A stretch of DNA of 64,000 bases from Pseudomonas marginalis. GTDB lineage: Bacteria > Pseudomonadota > Gammaproteobacteria > Pseudomonadales > Pseudomonadaceae. Within the stretch, counting starts at the first letter, position 1, and the number at the start of each line of letters is the position of its first letter. The notes under the pieces were generated by a model. The model saw only the letters and a program-made list of their open reading frames with translations. It searched no databases and was not told the origin of the DNA. Made by a program: the position numbers and the translations under genes. The DNA lies in assembly GCF_024169655.1 (NCBI RefSeq), contig NZ_JALJWV010000001.1:2981001-3045000 (forward strand), read 5' to 3'. Shown here piece by piece: positions 8,882-17,440 of the stretch.

Positions 8882-9931
8882 ATGAATAATTATTACTCCG
8901 AAGAAAATCACGGTCCTTTTGAACTTATCAATATCGGATCGCTCCAGCTTGAAGAAGGTTCATGCATTCCGGAGTGCCGACTGGCCGTAGCCGTACATGG
9001 CACCCTGAACGCCGAGAAGAGTAACGCCATACTTGTTCCTACCTGGTATTCGGGCACGAGCAAGGCGATGGAGCAAATCTACATTGGCGAAGGGCGGGCG
9101 CTGGATCCTTCGAAATACTGCATCATCGTCGTCAACCAGATCGGTAACGGCCTTTCCAGCTCAGCGAGTAACACTGGCGGCGCATTGGCGGGCCCTGGAT
9201 TTCCGAATGTCAGGATTGGCGATGACGTCAGCGCCCAGTACACATTGCTCACCGAATACTTTGGGATAGAGCACTTGGCGCTAGTGGTCGGGGGATCGAT
9301 GGGTGCGCAGCAAACCTACGAGTGGACCGTGCGCTATCCAGACTTTGTCAAACGTGCCGCGGTCATAGCCGGCACCGCGCGCAATAGCGAGCATGACTTC
9401 CTGTTCACCGAAATACTCATTGACGCGATAACGACCGATCCGGCCTTCCGGGCCGGCTTATACGGTTCGTCGTCGACAGTGGAGGCCGGACTTAAGCGGC
9501 ACGCGAAAGTTTGGGCATTGATGGGCTGGAGTACTGAGTTCTTTCGCGCCGAGCGGCATAAAGCGCTGGGTTTCGAATCGATGCAGGTATTCATCGACCG
9601 CTTCATGACAGGCTACTTTGCGGCAATGGACCCTAACAACCTCCTGACCATGGCGTGGAAATGGCAGCGAGGAGATGTCAGTCGAAACACTGGCGGTGAT
9701 CTTGCGACGGCCCTTGGGCGAATCAAAGCGAAAACCTATGTCATGCCAATTTCACATGACCAGTTTTTTACCATGGACGATTGTCTGTCGGAGCAGCAAA
9801 TGATCCCGAACAGCGAGTTCAGGCCATTGCAATCAATCGATGGTCACCTCGGACTTTTTGGCACCGATAGCGAAATGCTCAATCAACTGGACGCCCATCT
9901 AGGAGAGCTGCTTTTATCCCCAACCTATTGA
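8882..9931 (+). CDS. MetX-family alpha/beta hydrolase (homoserine O-acetyltransferase-like)
   Basis: 349 residues with the alpha/beta-hydrolase fold of the MetX group. The nucleophile elbow is VVGGSMGAQQ with Ser139. The oxyanion region is VPTWYSGTS and the NxIGNG segment is VVNQIGNGLSSSASN. The likely acid/base pair is Asp in ISHDQFFT and His in SIDGHLGLFG. Many members of this subgroup are hydrolases and not true homoserine acyltransferases. Its place directly after a Baeyer-Villiger enzyme argues for hydrolysis of the ester product, which is inference. The start ATG at 8882 has GAGGTG eight bases upstream. Confidence 0.85.
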   Translation: MNNYYSEENHGPFELINIGSLQLEEGSCIPECRLAVAVHGTLNAEKSNAILVPTWYSGTSKAMEQIYIGEGRALDPSKYCIIVVNQIGNGLSSSASNTGGALAGPGFPNVRIGDDVSAQYTLLTEYFGIEHLALVVGGSMGAQQTYEWTVRYPDFVKRAAVIAGTARNSEHDFLFTEILIDAITTDPAFRAGLYGSSSTVEAGLKRHAKVWALMGWSTEFFRAERHKALGFESMQVFIDRFMTGYFAAMDPNNLLTMAWKWQRGDVSRNTGGDLATALGRIKAKTYVMPISHDQFFTMDDCLSEQQMIPNSEFRPLQSIDGHLGLFGTDSEMLNQLDAHLGELLLSPTY

Positions 9932-9957
9932 AACACACCTGCAAGAACGCAAAAAAA

Positions 9958-9978
9958 TAGCACAGGACTCCTGTGCTA
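9958..9978. repeat. Perfect 10-bp palindrome between hydrolase and porin genes
   Basis: TAGCACAGGA, one base, TCCTGTGCTA. It is preceded by seven A and not followed by a T-run, so it is not a canonical plus-strand terminator. It could be an operator, a stability hairpin or a weak attenuator within the catabolic operon. Confidence 0.45.
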
Positions 9979-10014
9979 AACCCAGAATAATTTTATAAAA
10001 AACAGGGTTGAAGG

Positions 10015-10989
10015 ATGAAAATAACAACAGCACGTTCTTTGCGCGCGCCGAATACGCTCGAATCGAGTTCTGACGCCGACGTCGACTGCCTCAGGAAAAA
10101 CAACCTACACTTGCGTGTCCTGCATGCGTTTCGGTTGCTGATTCTAATTCTTTGCCTTCAACGTTCGATTGTCTGCCACGCATTGGATGTCGATCCTGGC
10201 GACTATACGCCAATGCCCGATGGCACACAGCTCGGACTACTTTATTTACAGCACGCAGAACGCCATGATTATTACGTGCGCGGCAATCAGTTAAGCGACA
10301 AATATAACCTTTACTCGGATGTTGCCATCCTGAGGGGGGTTAGCTATCAAGCGTTTGCAGGCCTGCTGACGAATATCCAACTTCTATTGCCTTTCGGCCA
10401 TCTCTCGACAGGTGGCGATATAAAAGCCATGGGCAGTGAAAGCGGAATGGGCGACCCCATTCTGGCGAATGCGATCTGGATCCATCAGGATCCTTCAAAA
10501 AACCGCGCATTGGGCCTGACTCAATATCTTTTTTTGCCTATAGGCGACTACAGCAAGAATCAAGAGTTGAATATCGGGGAAAACAGATGGAAATATGTCT
10601 TGCAGGGCGGGTACATGCACGGTATCGGCAGTAGCGTCATTCTGGATTTCGTTGCTGATGTTACTTTTTTCGGTGATAACGATAGTTACTCCGCTCGTGA
10701 CCTGACGCTGAAGCAGGATCCACAGTATCAGATGCAAGGATTTATCCGGTACAAGCTCAGTGACCGCGCAGCTATGCATGTCGGTTATTCGCGGCTATGG
10801 GGCGGGCAGAGGACAGTTGACGGAACTGATTTGGAAGATGAAAGCCGTCAAGCAAAAATAATGCTGGGAGGGTCTTACTTCGTTACTCCTAAAGTTCAGT
10901 TGCTTGCGACATTGGGGCGAGACATGTCAGTTGAAAATGGCTTCAAGGAGGCGTCTCGCCTTAATCTTCGAGTGCTTTACGTATTCTAA
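10015..10989 (+). CDS. Outer-membrane beta-barrel protein of the MetA phenol-degradation type
   Basis: 324 residues. The charged N-terminus is followed by a hydrophobic segment, about residues 40-58 (FRLLILILCLQRSIVCHA), which fits a long signal peptide; ATG 10015 may therefore be upstream of the true start. The mature part has alternating amphipathic strands and ends in aromatic LRVLYVF, as outer-membrane barrels do. The openings PGDYTPMPDGTQLGLLYLQHAER and GDPILANAIW are typical of the putative MetA-pathway transporter family found beside aromatic and terpenoid catabolic genes. It probably lets a hydrophobic substrate across the outer membrane for the BVMO pathway. Confidence 0.8.
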   Translation: MKITTARSLRAPNTLESSSDADVDCLRKNNLHLRVLHAFRLLILILCLQRSIVCHALDVDPGDYTPMPDGTQLGLLYLQHAERHDYYVRGNQLSDKYNLYSDVAILRGVSYQAFAGLLTNIQLLLPFGHLSTGGDIKAMGSESGMGDPILANAIWIHQDPSKNRALGLTQYLFLPIGDYSKNQELNIGENRWKYVLQGGYMHGIGSSVILDFVADVTFFGDNDSYSARDLTLKQDPQYQMQGFIRYKLSDRAAMHVGYSRLWGGQRTVDGTDLEDESRQAKIMLGGSYFVTPKVQLLATLGRDMSVENGFKEASRLNLRVLYVF

Positions 10990-11140
10990 GTCACACCGCT
11001 CTTGATCAAGGAAAGTCAGGCAAGGACTCCCCAATCGAGCTGCGCTGGCTACGTCAGGAAAATCATCGAAAACACCCCCCAGGGCGATGGCCTGATATGA
11101 ATCGCTCCGTTGCGAGAACTCCGCCTCGCAGCCCCTTTTG

Positions 11141-11168
11141 CGGCCGCCCGCCGGTGGCCGTTTTTTTT
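11141..11168 (+). terminator. Rho-independent terminator after the BVMO cluster
   Basis: CGGCC and GGCCG arms around a GC-rich 10-base loop are followed directly by eight T. It lies 150 bases after the outer-membrane protein stop. The rest of the 451-base gap to the AraC gene (10990-11440) is AT-rich near 11220-11360 and probably carries the araC-type gene promoter. Confidence 0.75.
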
Positions 11169-11440
11169 GCCTGGGTCGGAAACGTTAGTAACCATCAACG
11201 CATGGAAATCGGTCGGTGACTTTTTATAGCTGTTTCATACTGGCATTCGGTTTTTTATAATTACTTAAATCGCGTAGCGTTTGATATTTGTTTCGATGCC
11301 GCTCATCCCATGCTAGTATTTCTGTGAGATGTACATACTAATAAAAACAATATTACAAGGCCAGCCCTCGAGTGCTTTCAGCACTTTACGTAGGAGCACA
11401 GCGAGAGCAAGGATGACGGCCTTCAAGTGAGACTTTAATT

Positions 11441-12331
11441 ATGCCGACTGTCATTACTCCAAAGGAACTTCTCAAGTGGGTGCCAGGCGTAGTTCTCAGC
11501 TCAAGCGAAGAGCTCGGATGGAAAGATATAGAACAACGGTCATATCGCTATAGAGGTCAGGACGTTCTCATTCCACCCCTTGATCATTTCATGATCGTTT
11601 ATTATTTTGGCGGCCGTACACCGATGGATCGATGCGTGGACGAGGGCTGGACGCGCACAGCTTGCGCTCCGGGCGATATTTCGCTGCTTACGATGTCACA
11701 GGACTCCCACTGGAACTGGACTGAAGACATTGATGTTTCTCACCTCTATCTTTCCAATGCGCTGATGTCACGTGTGGCCATGGATGTTATGGACCGTCCG
11801 ATTGAAGACGTTCGCCTACATGATCTGCTCCGCACCCAAGACTCGATCCTGACAGCGATTGTCGGCGCAATCACAAATGAAGTAAGAAATCGTGGAATTG
11901 GTGGGGCATTGTATGTGGAAGCCTTGAGTATGCAGTTGGCCATTCACCTCCTACGGCATTACGCCAGTGTCACCTTTAAAGAATTCAGTGCGCCTGGCCG
12001 GCTGTCCCAACAGCAAAAAAAATACTTGCTCGAGTTTATCGATGCTCACCTGGAAGAGTCCATACGTCTGGACGAAATGGCCGATGCCGTAGGATTGGGC
12101 GTCTGGACATTCTCCCGAAAATTCAGTGAATCATTTGACTGCTCGCCACATACATTTGTTACCGAACAGCGCATCGAGCGAGCCAAACGAATGTTGTACA
12201 GCGGCACACTTTCGATTAAAGAAATTGCCTATCATTGCGGATTTTCCGATCAAGCGCATTTGACACGTGTATTACGTACTAAACTCGGCATGACGCCTAC
12301 GCAACTAAGGAACAATAAAAACCACGAATAG
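11441..12331 (+). CDS. AraC-family transcriptional regulator
   Basis: 296 residues. The N-terminal part (about 30-170) looks like a cupin-type effector domain of the AraC-binding-like group. The C-terminal part (about 185-292) is the two-helix-turn-helix AraC DNA-binding domain, with DEMADAVGLGVWTFSRKFSESFDCSPHTFVTEQRIERAKRML and the second unit IKEIAYHCGFSDQAHLTRVLRTKLGMTPTQLR. It lies downstream of the BVMO-hydrolase-porin genes on the same strand but after a terminator, so it has its own transcript. It is most likely the activator of that catabolic cluster, an inference from position. Confidence 0.9.
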   Translation: MPTVITPKELLKWVPGVVLSSSEELGWKDIEQRSYRYRGQDVLIPPLDHFMIVYYFGGRTPMDRCVDEGWTRTACAPGDISLLTMSQDSHWNWTEDIDVSHLYLSNALMSRVAMDVMDRPIEDVRLHDLLRTQDSILTAIVGAITNEVRNRGIGGALYVEALSMQLAIHLLRHYASVTFKEFSAPGRLSQQQKKYLLEFIDAHLEESIRLDEMADAVGLGVWTFSRKFSESFDCSPHTFVTEQRIERAKRMLYSGTLSIKEIAYHCGFSDQAHLTRVLRTKLGMTPTQLRNNKNHE

Positions 12332-12645
12332 TAGATGCCTGGACAGGAAAATCCAGATTGAAAGCATCGCGTAGGAGCGGGCCAAGTCGAAAGAGAAAAT
12401 TTGCGGTAAATTCCAGTTAGCCCTCACACGGCACCCAGTCGCGCCCTCTATTCCAGAACAGTATTCGCCTTGCGAATCGGCAACCGTCGCCGAGGCAACG
12501 TCGGATCCGGCCGATACAAAATAAATCAGTACTCTTGGGCAGAATTCTGAACGACACTGTGACGTGTTGCGTTGATCGGATGGCAAATTCCCAATGCAGC
12601 GGCAAGACAACCAGCAACCGCGCCGGCGGCACCGAAAGGCGGAAT

Positions 12646-13518
12646 ATGAAAATCAATTCGGCGGAATTTAGAGTACGGGAAGGTGACAAGGTCAATCTCC
12701 ACAAGTGGCCGACCAAGGTGGAGCCTTTCTACAAGTCAAAACAGCAATATCGCAAGCTTCTGAGAGCGCATGTTGCGCAATTGAGCGCGCAGCAACAGCT
12801 TCTTTACGCGTCCAATCGCTATGCCATTCTGCTGATTTTCCAGGCGATGGATGCGGCTGGAAAAGATGGTGCCATCAAGCATGTGATGTCAGGGGTGAAT
12901 CCGCAGGGTTGCCAAGTATTCAGCTTCAAGCATCCCAGCGCGGCTGAATTGGAGCACGACTTTTTATGGCGAACCACACGCAATCTACCGGAACGCGGGC
13001 GGATTGGCATATTCAATCGGTCGTACTATGAGGAGGTACTGATTGCGCGTGTCCATCCGGAGATTCTCCGAAGCGAGGGACTCCCGGATGCTCTTGAAAA
13101 CAAGAGTACTGTCTGGCGCGACCGATATCGTTCGATCTCCAATTTGGAGCGACACCTTTCAGGTAACGGAACATGCGTCGTCAAATTTTTTCTCCATCTC
13201 TCGAAAGAAGAGCAACAAAAGCGCTTCCTTGATCGCATCGATAAGCCGGAAAAAAACTGGAAATTCAGTGCGGCGGATATCGAGGAACGCAAGTATTGGA
13301 ACGACTATATGCAGGCCTACGAAAAATGTCTTAGTGCAACGAGCACGACTGAGACACCTTGGTATGTTGTGCCTGCCGATGACAAGAAAAATGCCCGACT
13401 GATCGTATCTCAGATACTTTCAGATGTGCTGGATGGGCTGAGAATGTCATATCCAAAGACCAGCGAGGAGCGTCATCAAGAACTGCTGAATATCCGCAAG
13501 CAGCTTCTGGAAGAATAA
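12646..13518 (+). CDS. PPK2-family polyphosphate:nucleotide phosphotransferase
   Basis: 290 residues. It transfers phosphate between polyphosphate and nucleotides. Walker A is at about 68-75 (MDAAGKDG), followed by the PPK2 signature [16 protein letters not shown] and the Walker B region [21 protein letters not shown], with the lid-like segment [21 protein letters not shown]. The single-domain form and the GVNPQGC motif fit the subgroup that phosphorylates AMP or ADP; substrate preference is inferred. ATG 12646 is preferred over an in-frame start at 12535 because the conserved region begins there and AAGGCGG lies just upstream. The 314 bases before it (12332-12645) show no gene. Confidence 0.9.
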   Translation: MKINSAEFRVREGDKVNLHKWPTKVEPFYKSKQQYRKLLRAHVAQLSAQQQLLYASNRYAILLIFQAMDAAGKDGAIKHVMSGVNPQGCQVFSFKHPSAAELEHDFLWRTTRNLPERGRIGIFNRSYYEEVLIARVHPEILRSEGLPDALENKSTVWRDRYRSISNLERHLSGNGTCVVKFFLHLSKEEQQKRFLDRIDKPEKNWKFSAADIEERKYWNDYMQAYEKCLSATSTTETPWYVVPADDKKNARLIVSQILSDVLDGLRMSYPKTSEERHQELLNIRKQLLEE

Positions 13519-13536
13519 CTAAGTTTGCCGTACTCA

Positions 13537-14178
13537 CTACCTGCCCAGGTGGCGAATGGGCGGTGTGACAGACGCAGCAACATCCCAAGTCAGCATGAGC
13601 TGGCTGATCGCCGCATCAAGGCTGGCGTGCGGCACCCCATCGCGGGCCAAGATCGAAACGCCTTGCAGGAAACTGTCAAACACTGTCGCCATCACCGCCG
13701 ACTGGGTCTGCTCGGGCAACTGGCCGATGTGCACCGCGCGCTCCACACAGGCCACGATCCCCGCCCGCGTGCGCAGCCGCGATTGGGTCAAGCCATTCGC
13801 CACCCGTGCGTTCTCCGGGCTGGGCGCGCTCATCACGCCCAGCGCCACCATGCAGCCCTTGGGGTGGCCGTCTTCACACTGCATGCGTACCGACTGGCGC
13901 AGCGCGGTCTCAATCGCCTGACGCGGCGGCAGGCTTTCATCCCACAGGCATTCGGTGACTTTGGCGTAGGTGTCCAGGTAGCGCTGCACGCACTCCTCGA
14001 ACAGCGCCTCTTTGGAGCCGAACGCCGCGTAAAAACTCGGCGCGGAAATGCCACCACCCAGACCGGCCTTGAGTTGGGCGAGGGAGGTGGCGTCATAGCC
14101 GTGTTGCCAGAACAGGTGCATGGCCTGTTCCACGGCCTGGTCGCGGTCGAAGGTGCGGGGGCGGCCCATTTGTGCCAT
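13537..14178 (-). CDS. TetR-family repressor
   Basis: 213 residues from ATG 14178, which has AGGAG upstream. The N-terminal HTH is RTFDRDQAVEQAMHLFWQHGYDATSLAQLKAGLGGGISAPSFYAAFGSKEALFEE, resembling AcrR/NemR-like members. The C-terminal domain is variable and would bind the inducer; a single Cys sits in GHPKGCMV. It is divergent from an MFS exporter with 122 bases between start codons. This is the classical repressor-pump layout, and the matching arms at 14207-14274 are the likely operator. Confidence 0.92.
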   Translation of the reverse strand: MAQMGRPRTFDRDQAVEQAMHLFWQHGYDATSLAQLKAGLGGGISAPSFYAAFGSKEALFEECVQRYLDTYAKVTECLWDESLPPRQAIETALRQSVRMQCEDGHPKGCMVALGVMSAPSPENARVANGLTQSRLRTRAGIVACVERAVHIGQLPEQTQSAVMATVFDSFLQGVSILARDGVPHASLDAAISQLMLTWDVAASVTPPIRHLGR

Positions 14179-14206
14179 GGCAGGTCTCCTGTGCAAAGGC
14201 ATATAA

Positions 14207-14274
14207 ATACTAGTCGATACATAAGTCATTGACAATGCGCGGAGCGCGCCTGCAATATTTGTATCGATCAGTAT
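14207..14274. promoter_or_regulatory. Putative TetR operator pair between tetR and MFS genes
   Basis: ATACTAGTCGATAC (14207-14220) and GTATCGATCAGTAT (14261-14274) are inverted copies of each other, matching at 12 of 14 positions, in the divergent promoter gap. Two inverted copies flanking both start regions suit co-control of repressor and pump. This is inferred from symmetry alone. Confidence 0.55.
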
Positions 14275-14300
14275 CTAAGTCGCTTTCCAAGGAGTTTCCC

Positions 14301-15518
14301 GTGCCCCCCTCACTCACCTTATCGGCCGCGTCCGAGCGCCTGCCCATCGGCGCGTTGCTCGCCCTGGCGATGACCGGTTTCATCTGCATCGTTACCGAAA
14401 CCCTGCCCGCCGGCCTGTTGCCGTTGATCAGCGAGGGCATGGCGATTTCGCCGTCCATGGCCGGGCAGATGGTCACGGCCTACGCGCTGGGGTCGGTACT
14501 GGCGGTGATCCCCATGACCAAAGCCACCCGGGGCTGGCGTCGGCGCAATGTGCTGCTGCTGACCATCGTTGGTTTTCTGCTGTTCAACTCGATCACCGCG
14601 CTGTCGTCCCATTACGGCATAACCCTGGTTGCGCGCTTTTTCGCAGGCGTCGCGGCGGGATTGGCCTGGAGCTTGTTGGCCGGTTACGCGCGGCGCATGG
14701 TCGCGCCCCATCAACAGGGCAGGGCGCTGGCACTGGCGATGGTCGGCACGCCGATTGCGCTGTCGCTGGGCGTGCCGCTGGGCACCTGGCTGGGCGGGCT
14801 GGTGGGGTGGCGCACCACGTTTGGCCTGATGTCGGGGTTGACCCTGGTATTGATCGTCTGGGTGCTGGTGAAAGTGCCGGACTATACGCCGCAACCCGCA
14901 CACCAGCGGCTGTCGCTGGGCAAAGTGCTGGCCACGCCAGGCGTGCGGCCGGTACTGGCGGTGGTGATCAGTTGGATGCTGGCGCACAACATTTTGTACA
15001 CCTACATCGCACCGTTCGTGGCGCCCGCGGGGTTGGCGAGTCACGTCGACCTGGTGCTGCTGGTGTTCGGCATCGCCGCGTTGGCGGGGATCTGGATCAC
15101 GGCCAGGCTGGTCGAGCCTTTGCTGCGCAAGACCGTGCTGGTGAGCCTGGCGACGTTTGCGCTGGTCAGTGTGGCGTTCGGGTTGCTGGGGAATAGGCCT
15201 GAGGTGATCTACCTCGGTGTGGCGGTGTGGGGGCTGAGCTTCGGTGGCGCCGCGACCTTGCTGCAAACCGCGCTGGCCGATGCTGCGGGCGACGGCGCAG
15301 ATGTGGCGCTGTCACTCAACGTGGTGGCGTGGAACAGCGCGATTGCCGGCAGCGGCGTGGTCGGCGGCGTGTTGCTGGACACATGGGGCGTGGCGGCATT
15401 TCCGTGGGCGATGCTGGGGTTGGGGGCGCTGGCGCTGGGCATTGCGTGGACGGCGCGGGCCCATGGTTTCAAGCCGGGGAAGCGGTCTGCCGATGGTGCG
15501 GCGGCGGTGGGGCATTAG
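14301..15518 (+). CDS. MFS exporter (DHA1 drug/sugar efflux type)
   Basis: 405 residues with 12 predicted helices. The opening LPIGALLALAMTGFICIVTETLPAGLLPLISEGM and the loop-2 region MTKATRGWRRRNVLL are typical of the AraJ/YdhP-like DHA1 exporters. GTG 14301 is chosen because AAGGAG lies nine bases upstream; the frame stays open upstream to 14229 but that part would overlap the operator. It probably exports a toxic compound sensed by the divergent TetR protein. Confidence 0.88.
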   Translation: MPPSLTLSAASERLPIGALLALAMTGFICIVTETLPAGLLPLISEGMAISPSMAGQMVTAYALGSVLAVIPMTKATRGWRRRNVLLLTIVGFLLFNSITALSSHYGITLVARFFAGVAAGLAWSLLAGYARRMVAPHQQGRALALAMVGTPIALSLGVPLGTWLGGLVGWRTTFGLMSGLTLVLIVWVLVKVPDYTPQPAHQRLSLGKVLATPGVRPVLAVVISWMLAHNILYTYIAPFVAPAGLASHVDLVLLVFGIAALAGIWITARLVEPLLRKTVLVSLATFALVSVAFGLLGNRPEVIYLGVAVWGLSFGGAATLLQTALADAAGDGADVALSLNVVAWNSAIAGSGVVGGVLLDTWGVAAFPWAMLGLGALALGIAWTARAHGFKPGKRSADGAAAVGH

Positions 15519-15571
15519 TGTTGGCGCGACCTGCCATCACTTACGCCGCCCTGGCCCTGGCCGGGCGCGCG

Positions 15572-15775
15572 CTACTGGCCGCTGGCCTGGCCGGCCGTCT
15601 CACCCCCAGCGTGAAAGTTCTCAGCGCAACTGTCTGGCGCCTGGGCGGCTTCGGCTTCCAGCTTTTCCCGGTCGGCCTTGCTGACGTATTTATCCTTGGA
15701 TTTGGGCGCCAATTTGGCGCTGGCCTTTTTCGCCTTGGCCTTGAACAACTGCTGGAGTTTTTTCTGACGATTCAT
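15572..15775 (-). CDS. DUF2986 small basic protein
   Basis: 67 residues. The N-terminus MNRQKKLQQLFKAKAKKASAKL followed by SKDKYVSKADREKLEAEA matches the DUF2986 family of small lysine-rich proteins of gamma-proteobacteria, whose function is unknown. It faces the MFS gene tail-to-tail. The C-terminal 20 residues are not conserved-looking. Confidence 0.75.
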   Translation of the reverse strand: MNRQKKLQQLFKAKAKKASAKLAPKSKDKYVSKADREKLEAEAAQAPDSCAENFHAGGETAGQASGQ

Positions 15776-15834
15776 GGGTTTTTTACCAGATCTGTAAACG
15801 CGCGAATCATACCAGTTTAAAAAACCTGATCGTT

Positions 15835-15860
15835 GCGCCTGCCGGTCATCGGGCAGGCGC
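15835..15860 (-). terminator. Possible terminator downstream of a small minus-strand gene
   Basis: A 9-bp GC-rich stem (GCGCCTGCC / GGCAGGCGC) with an 8-base loop. On the minus strand a T6 run follows after about 10 bases, so it is an imperfect intrinsic terminator. Confidence 0.4.
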
Positions 15861-15899
15861 TCAACGCATCAAAGGCTGACGGGGCTAGGCGCTTCTGCC

Positions 15900-16055
15900 T
15901 CAACCGGCCGAGGCGATGAGCGTGACGATATAAACCCTGGGGAATAAATAGTGTTCGGAGAAGAACAGGTAAACCAAATAACCAAAGGCCGCGATCAAGA
16001 CTGCATTCATGAGTGTTTCTGAAACCAGGATCGCGCCCCATAGGGTGTTATCCAT
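15900..16055 (-). pseudogene. Short membrane-protein fragment (DUF2569-like)
   Basis: A 51-residue frame, MDNTLWGAILVSETLMNAV through LVYLFFSEHYLFPRVYIVT, ends abruptly after ASAG. One strong transmembrane segment followed by LFF-x(6)-FPRxYI is reminiscent of a transmembrane hairpin of DUF2569 membrane proteins, which are normally two to three times longer. There is no clear ribosome site, and the frame stays open upstream to the hydrolase stop. It is probably a decayed fragment. A real micro-membrane protein cannot be excluded. Confidence 0.4.
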
Positions 16056-16097
16056 CGTCGTGCCGGATGAGGTAATGGTACTAGGTCGATGTTTGCT

Positions 16098-17138
16098 TCA
16101 ATGTCGAAACGAGCGCTCCAAAAACTCGCTGATCAGCCCCACCACCTGCTGTTGAATCACCGCCCGTGGCCGAGCCCCCTCACCATCCCGGCAAATCATG
16201 CCGTCGCCCGGCGAATCCGCTTCAATCAACGCCATGCCACCCGGCTTGCAGATCGCCATGAAACTGAAGTGAGTGGCGTCGGCGATCTCCACGTATTGCG
16301 TCGACGCTTTCGGCAGGCGCTTGACCAAGGCGGCGGACTCCAAGTTAGGGTCCATCTCCTCCGACGGCACACCCCCCGCGATTACCAGCGCCGGCACTGG
16401 CAATACCGCCAGGCTGGCGTGGGTGAAACCGCGCGACAGGCCCAGGTCCAACGACACAATGGCGGTGATGCGTTTGTCGCTCAGGTCAGCGGCCAGTTGG
16501 ACCTTGCCGGCGGGTGTGCCGGCAGGGTTCATCTGCCGATAGCCAATGCAACCGCCCAGCTTCGGGTGGACGTTGCAGTCTCGATTGAACAGGTCTGGAT
16601 CGAAACGGGCACCGGCGATTTCCAGCACGGTCCAGCCGCCGAGGGAGTGGCCCACGGCGGCAATCTGGTTGTGCTTGACCGCGCCAAATTGCGCACGCTG
16701 CGCGAGCACCGCGTCGATGGCACGGCTGAGGTCTTTGGGCCGTTGCCACAACTGCGCGGCGGCGGCGGGGCTGCGATCCTTACTGGTGGTGCCGGGGTGG
16801 TTGACCGCTGCCACGATGTAACCTTGATGAGCCAGTGCACTGGCCAGCCACACCTGGTTGCGCCAATTGCCGCCGTAACCGTGGGACAGCACCACCAAGG
16901 GATGCTCTCCGGCAGCCGGCGGTGCGTCGGGCACGGCGAGAGTCCCGATGAACACCGCATTGTCGGCGATCAGCTCAGGCTTGGCCGTGGCGGCGGCGGG
17001 GTACCAGACGGCCAGTTGCAGCGCACGCTGGTTCTCTACATCGGGCAGGGTGGCGGTTTTAAAGCCGATCGGGTTTTCGTCGGCGAATGCCGGGGAGGTC
17101 AGGCAAAGCAGCAATAGCGCGCAGAACGCCGTTCTCAT
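16098..17138 (-). CDS. Secreted alpha/beta hydrolase (PAF-acetylhydrolase/dienelactone-hydrolase-like)
   Basis: 346 residues with a cleavable signal peptide (MRTAFCALLLLCLTSPAFA), so it is likely periplasmic. Hydrolase features: LVVLSHGYGGN oxyanion-hole segment, nucleophile AAVGHSLGGWT, a likely acid in the PVPALVIAGG strand region, and base His in IADATHFSF. The group includes platelet-activating-factor-acetylhydrolase-like esterases; the natural substrate is unknown. It is a single gene on the minus strand. The 300-base gap to the next gene (17139-17440) shows no other gene. Confidence 0.85.
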   Translation of the reverse strand: MRTAFCALLLLCLTSPAFADENPIGFKTATLPDVENQRALQLAVWYPAAATAKPELIADNAVFIGTLAVPDAPPAAGEHPLVVLSHGYGGNWRNQVWLASALAHQGYIVAAVNHPGTTSKDRSPAAAAQLWQRPKDLSRAIDAVLAQRAQFGAVKHNQIAAVGHSLGGWTVLEIAGARFDPDLFNRDCNVHPKLGGCIGYRQMNPAGTPAGKVQLAADLSDKRITAIVSLDLGLSRGFTHASLAVLPVPALVIAGGVPSEEMDPNLESAALVKRLPKASTQYVEIADATHFSFMAICKPGGMALIEADSPGDGMICRDGEGARPRAVIQQQVVGLISEFLERSFRH

Positions 17139-17440
17139 TGTTTTTATCTTCCATGATGGGATCGAAGGACCGTGGGGCTAAGGTAGTGCGTAGCGCCCAT
17201 GATCCGGCGGGATCGTATCGTGTTTTGGGTCGCTGACCTACATCTCCCGGGGAGGGCAAGCGCTATGCCGGCATTCAGAACCAGCTATTTTATGCAGAAA
17301 ACTGCAATAGGGTATACGGCGATGCACAGGCCGTCCTGGTCAAGATGATCGAGGCGGGCAGAGGCTTGGGGTAACCGAGCATGGCGACGTCCCAGCATGG
17401 GCGGTAATTGACTTCAGTACCGATCGAAGGTGTGAAAAGC

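Noticed and set aside
15817..16041. A 74-codon minus-strand frame overlapping the DUF2569-like fragment
   Set aside because: Its residues show no hydrophobic pattern or family likeness, whereas the neighbouring frame carries the membrane segment.
17395..17440. An Anr box before the YjeF-like gene (TTGACTTCAGTACCGATCGA)
   Set aside because: The half-sites are too far apart and the second half is GATCGA, not ATCAA.
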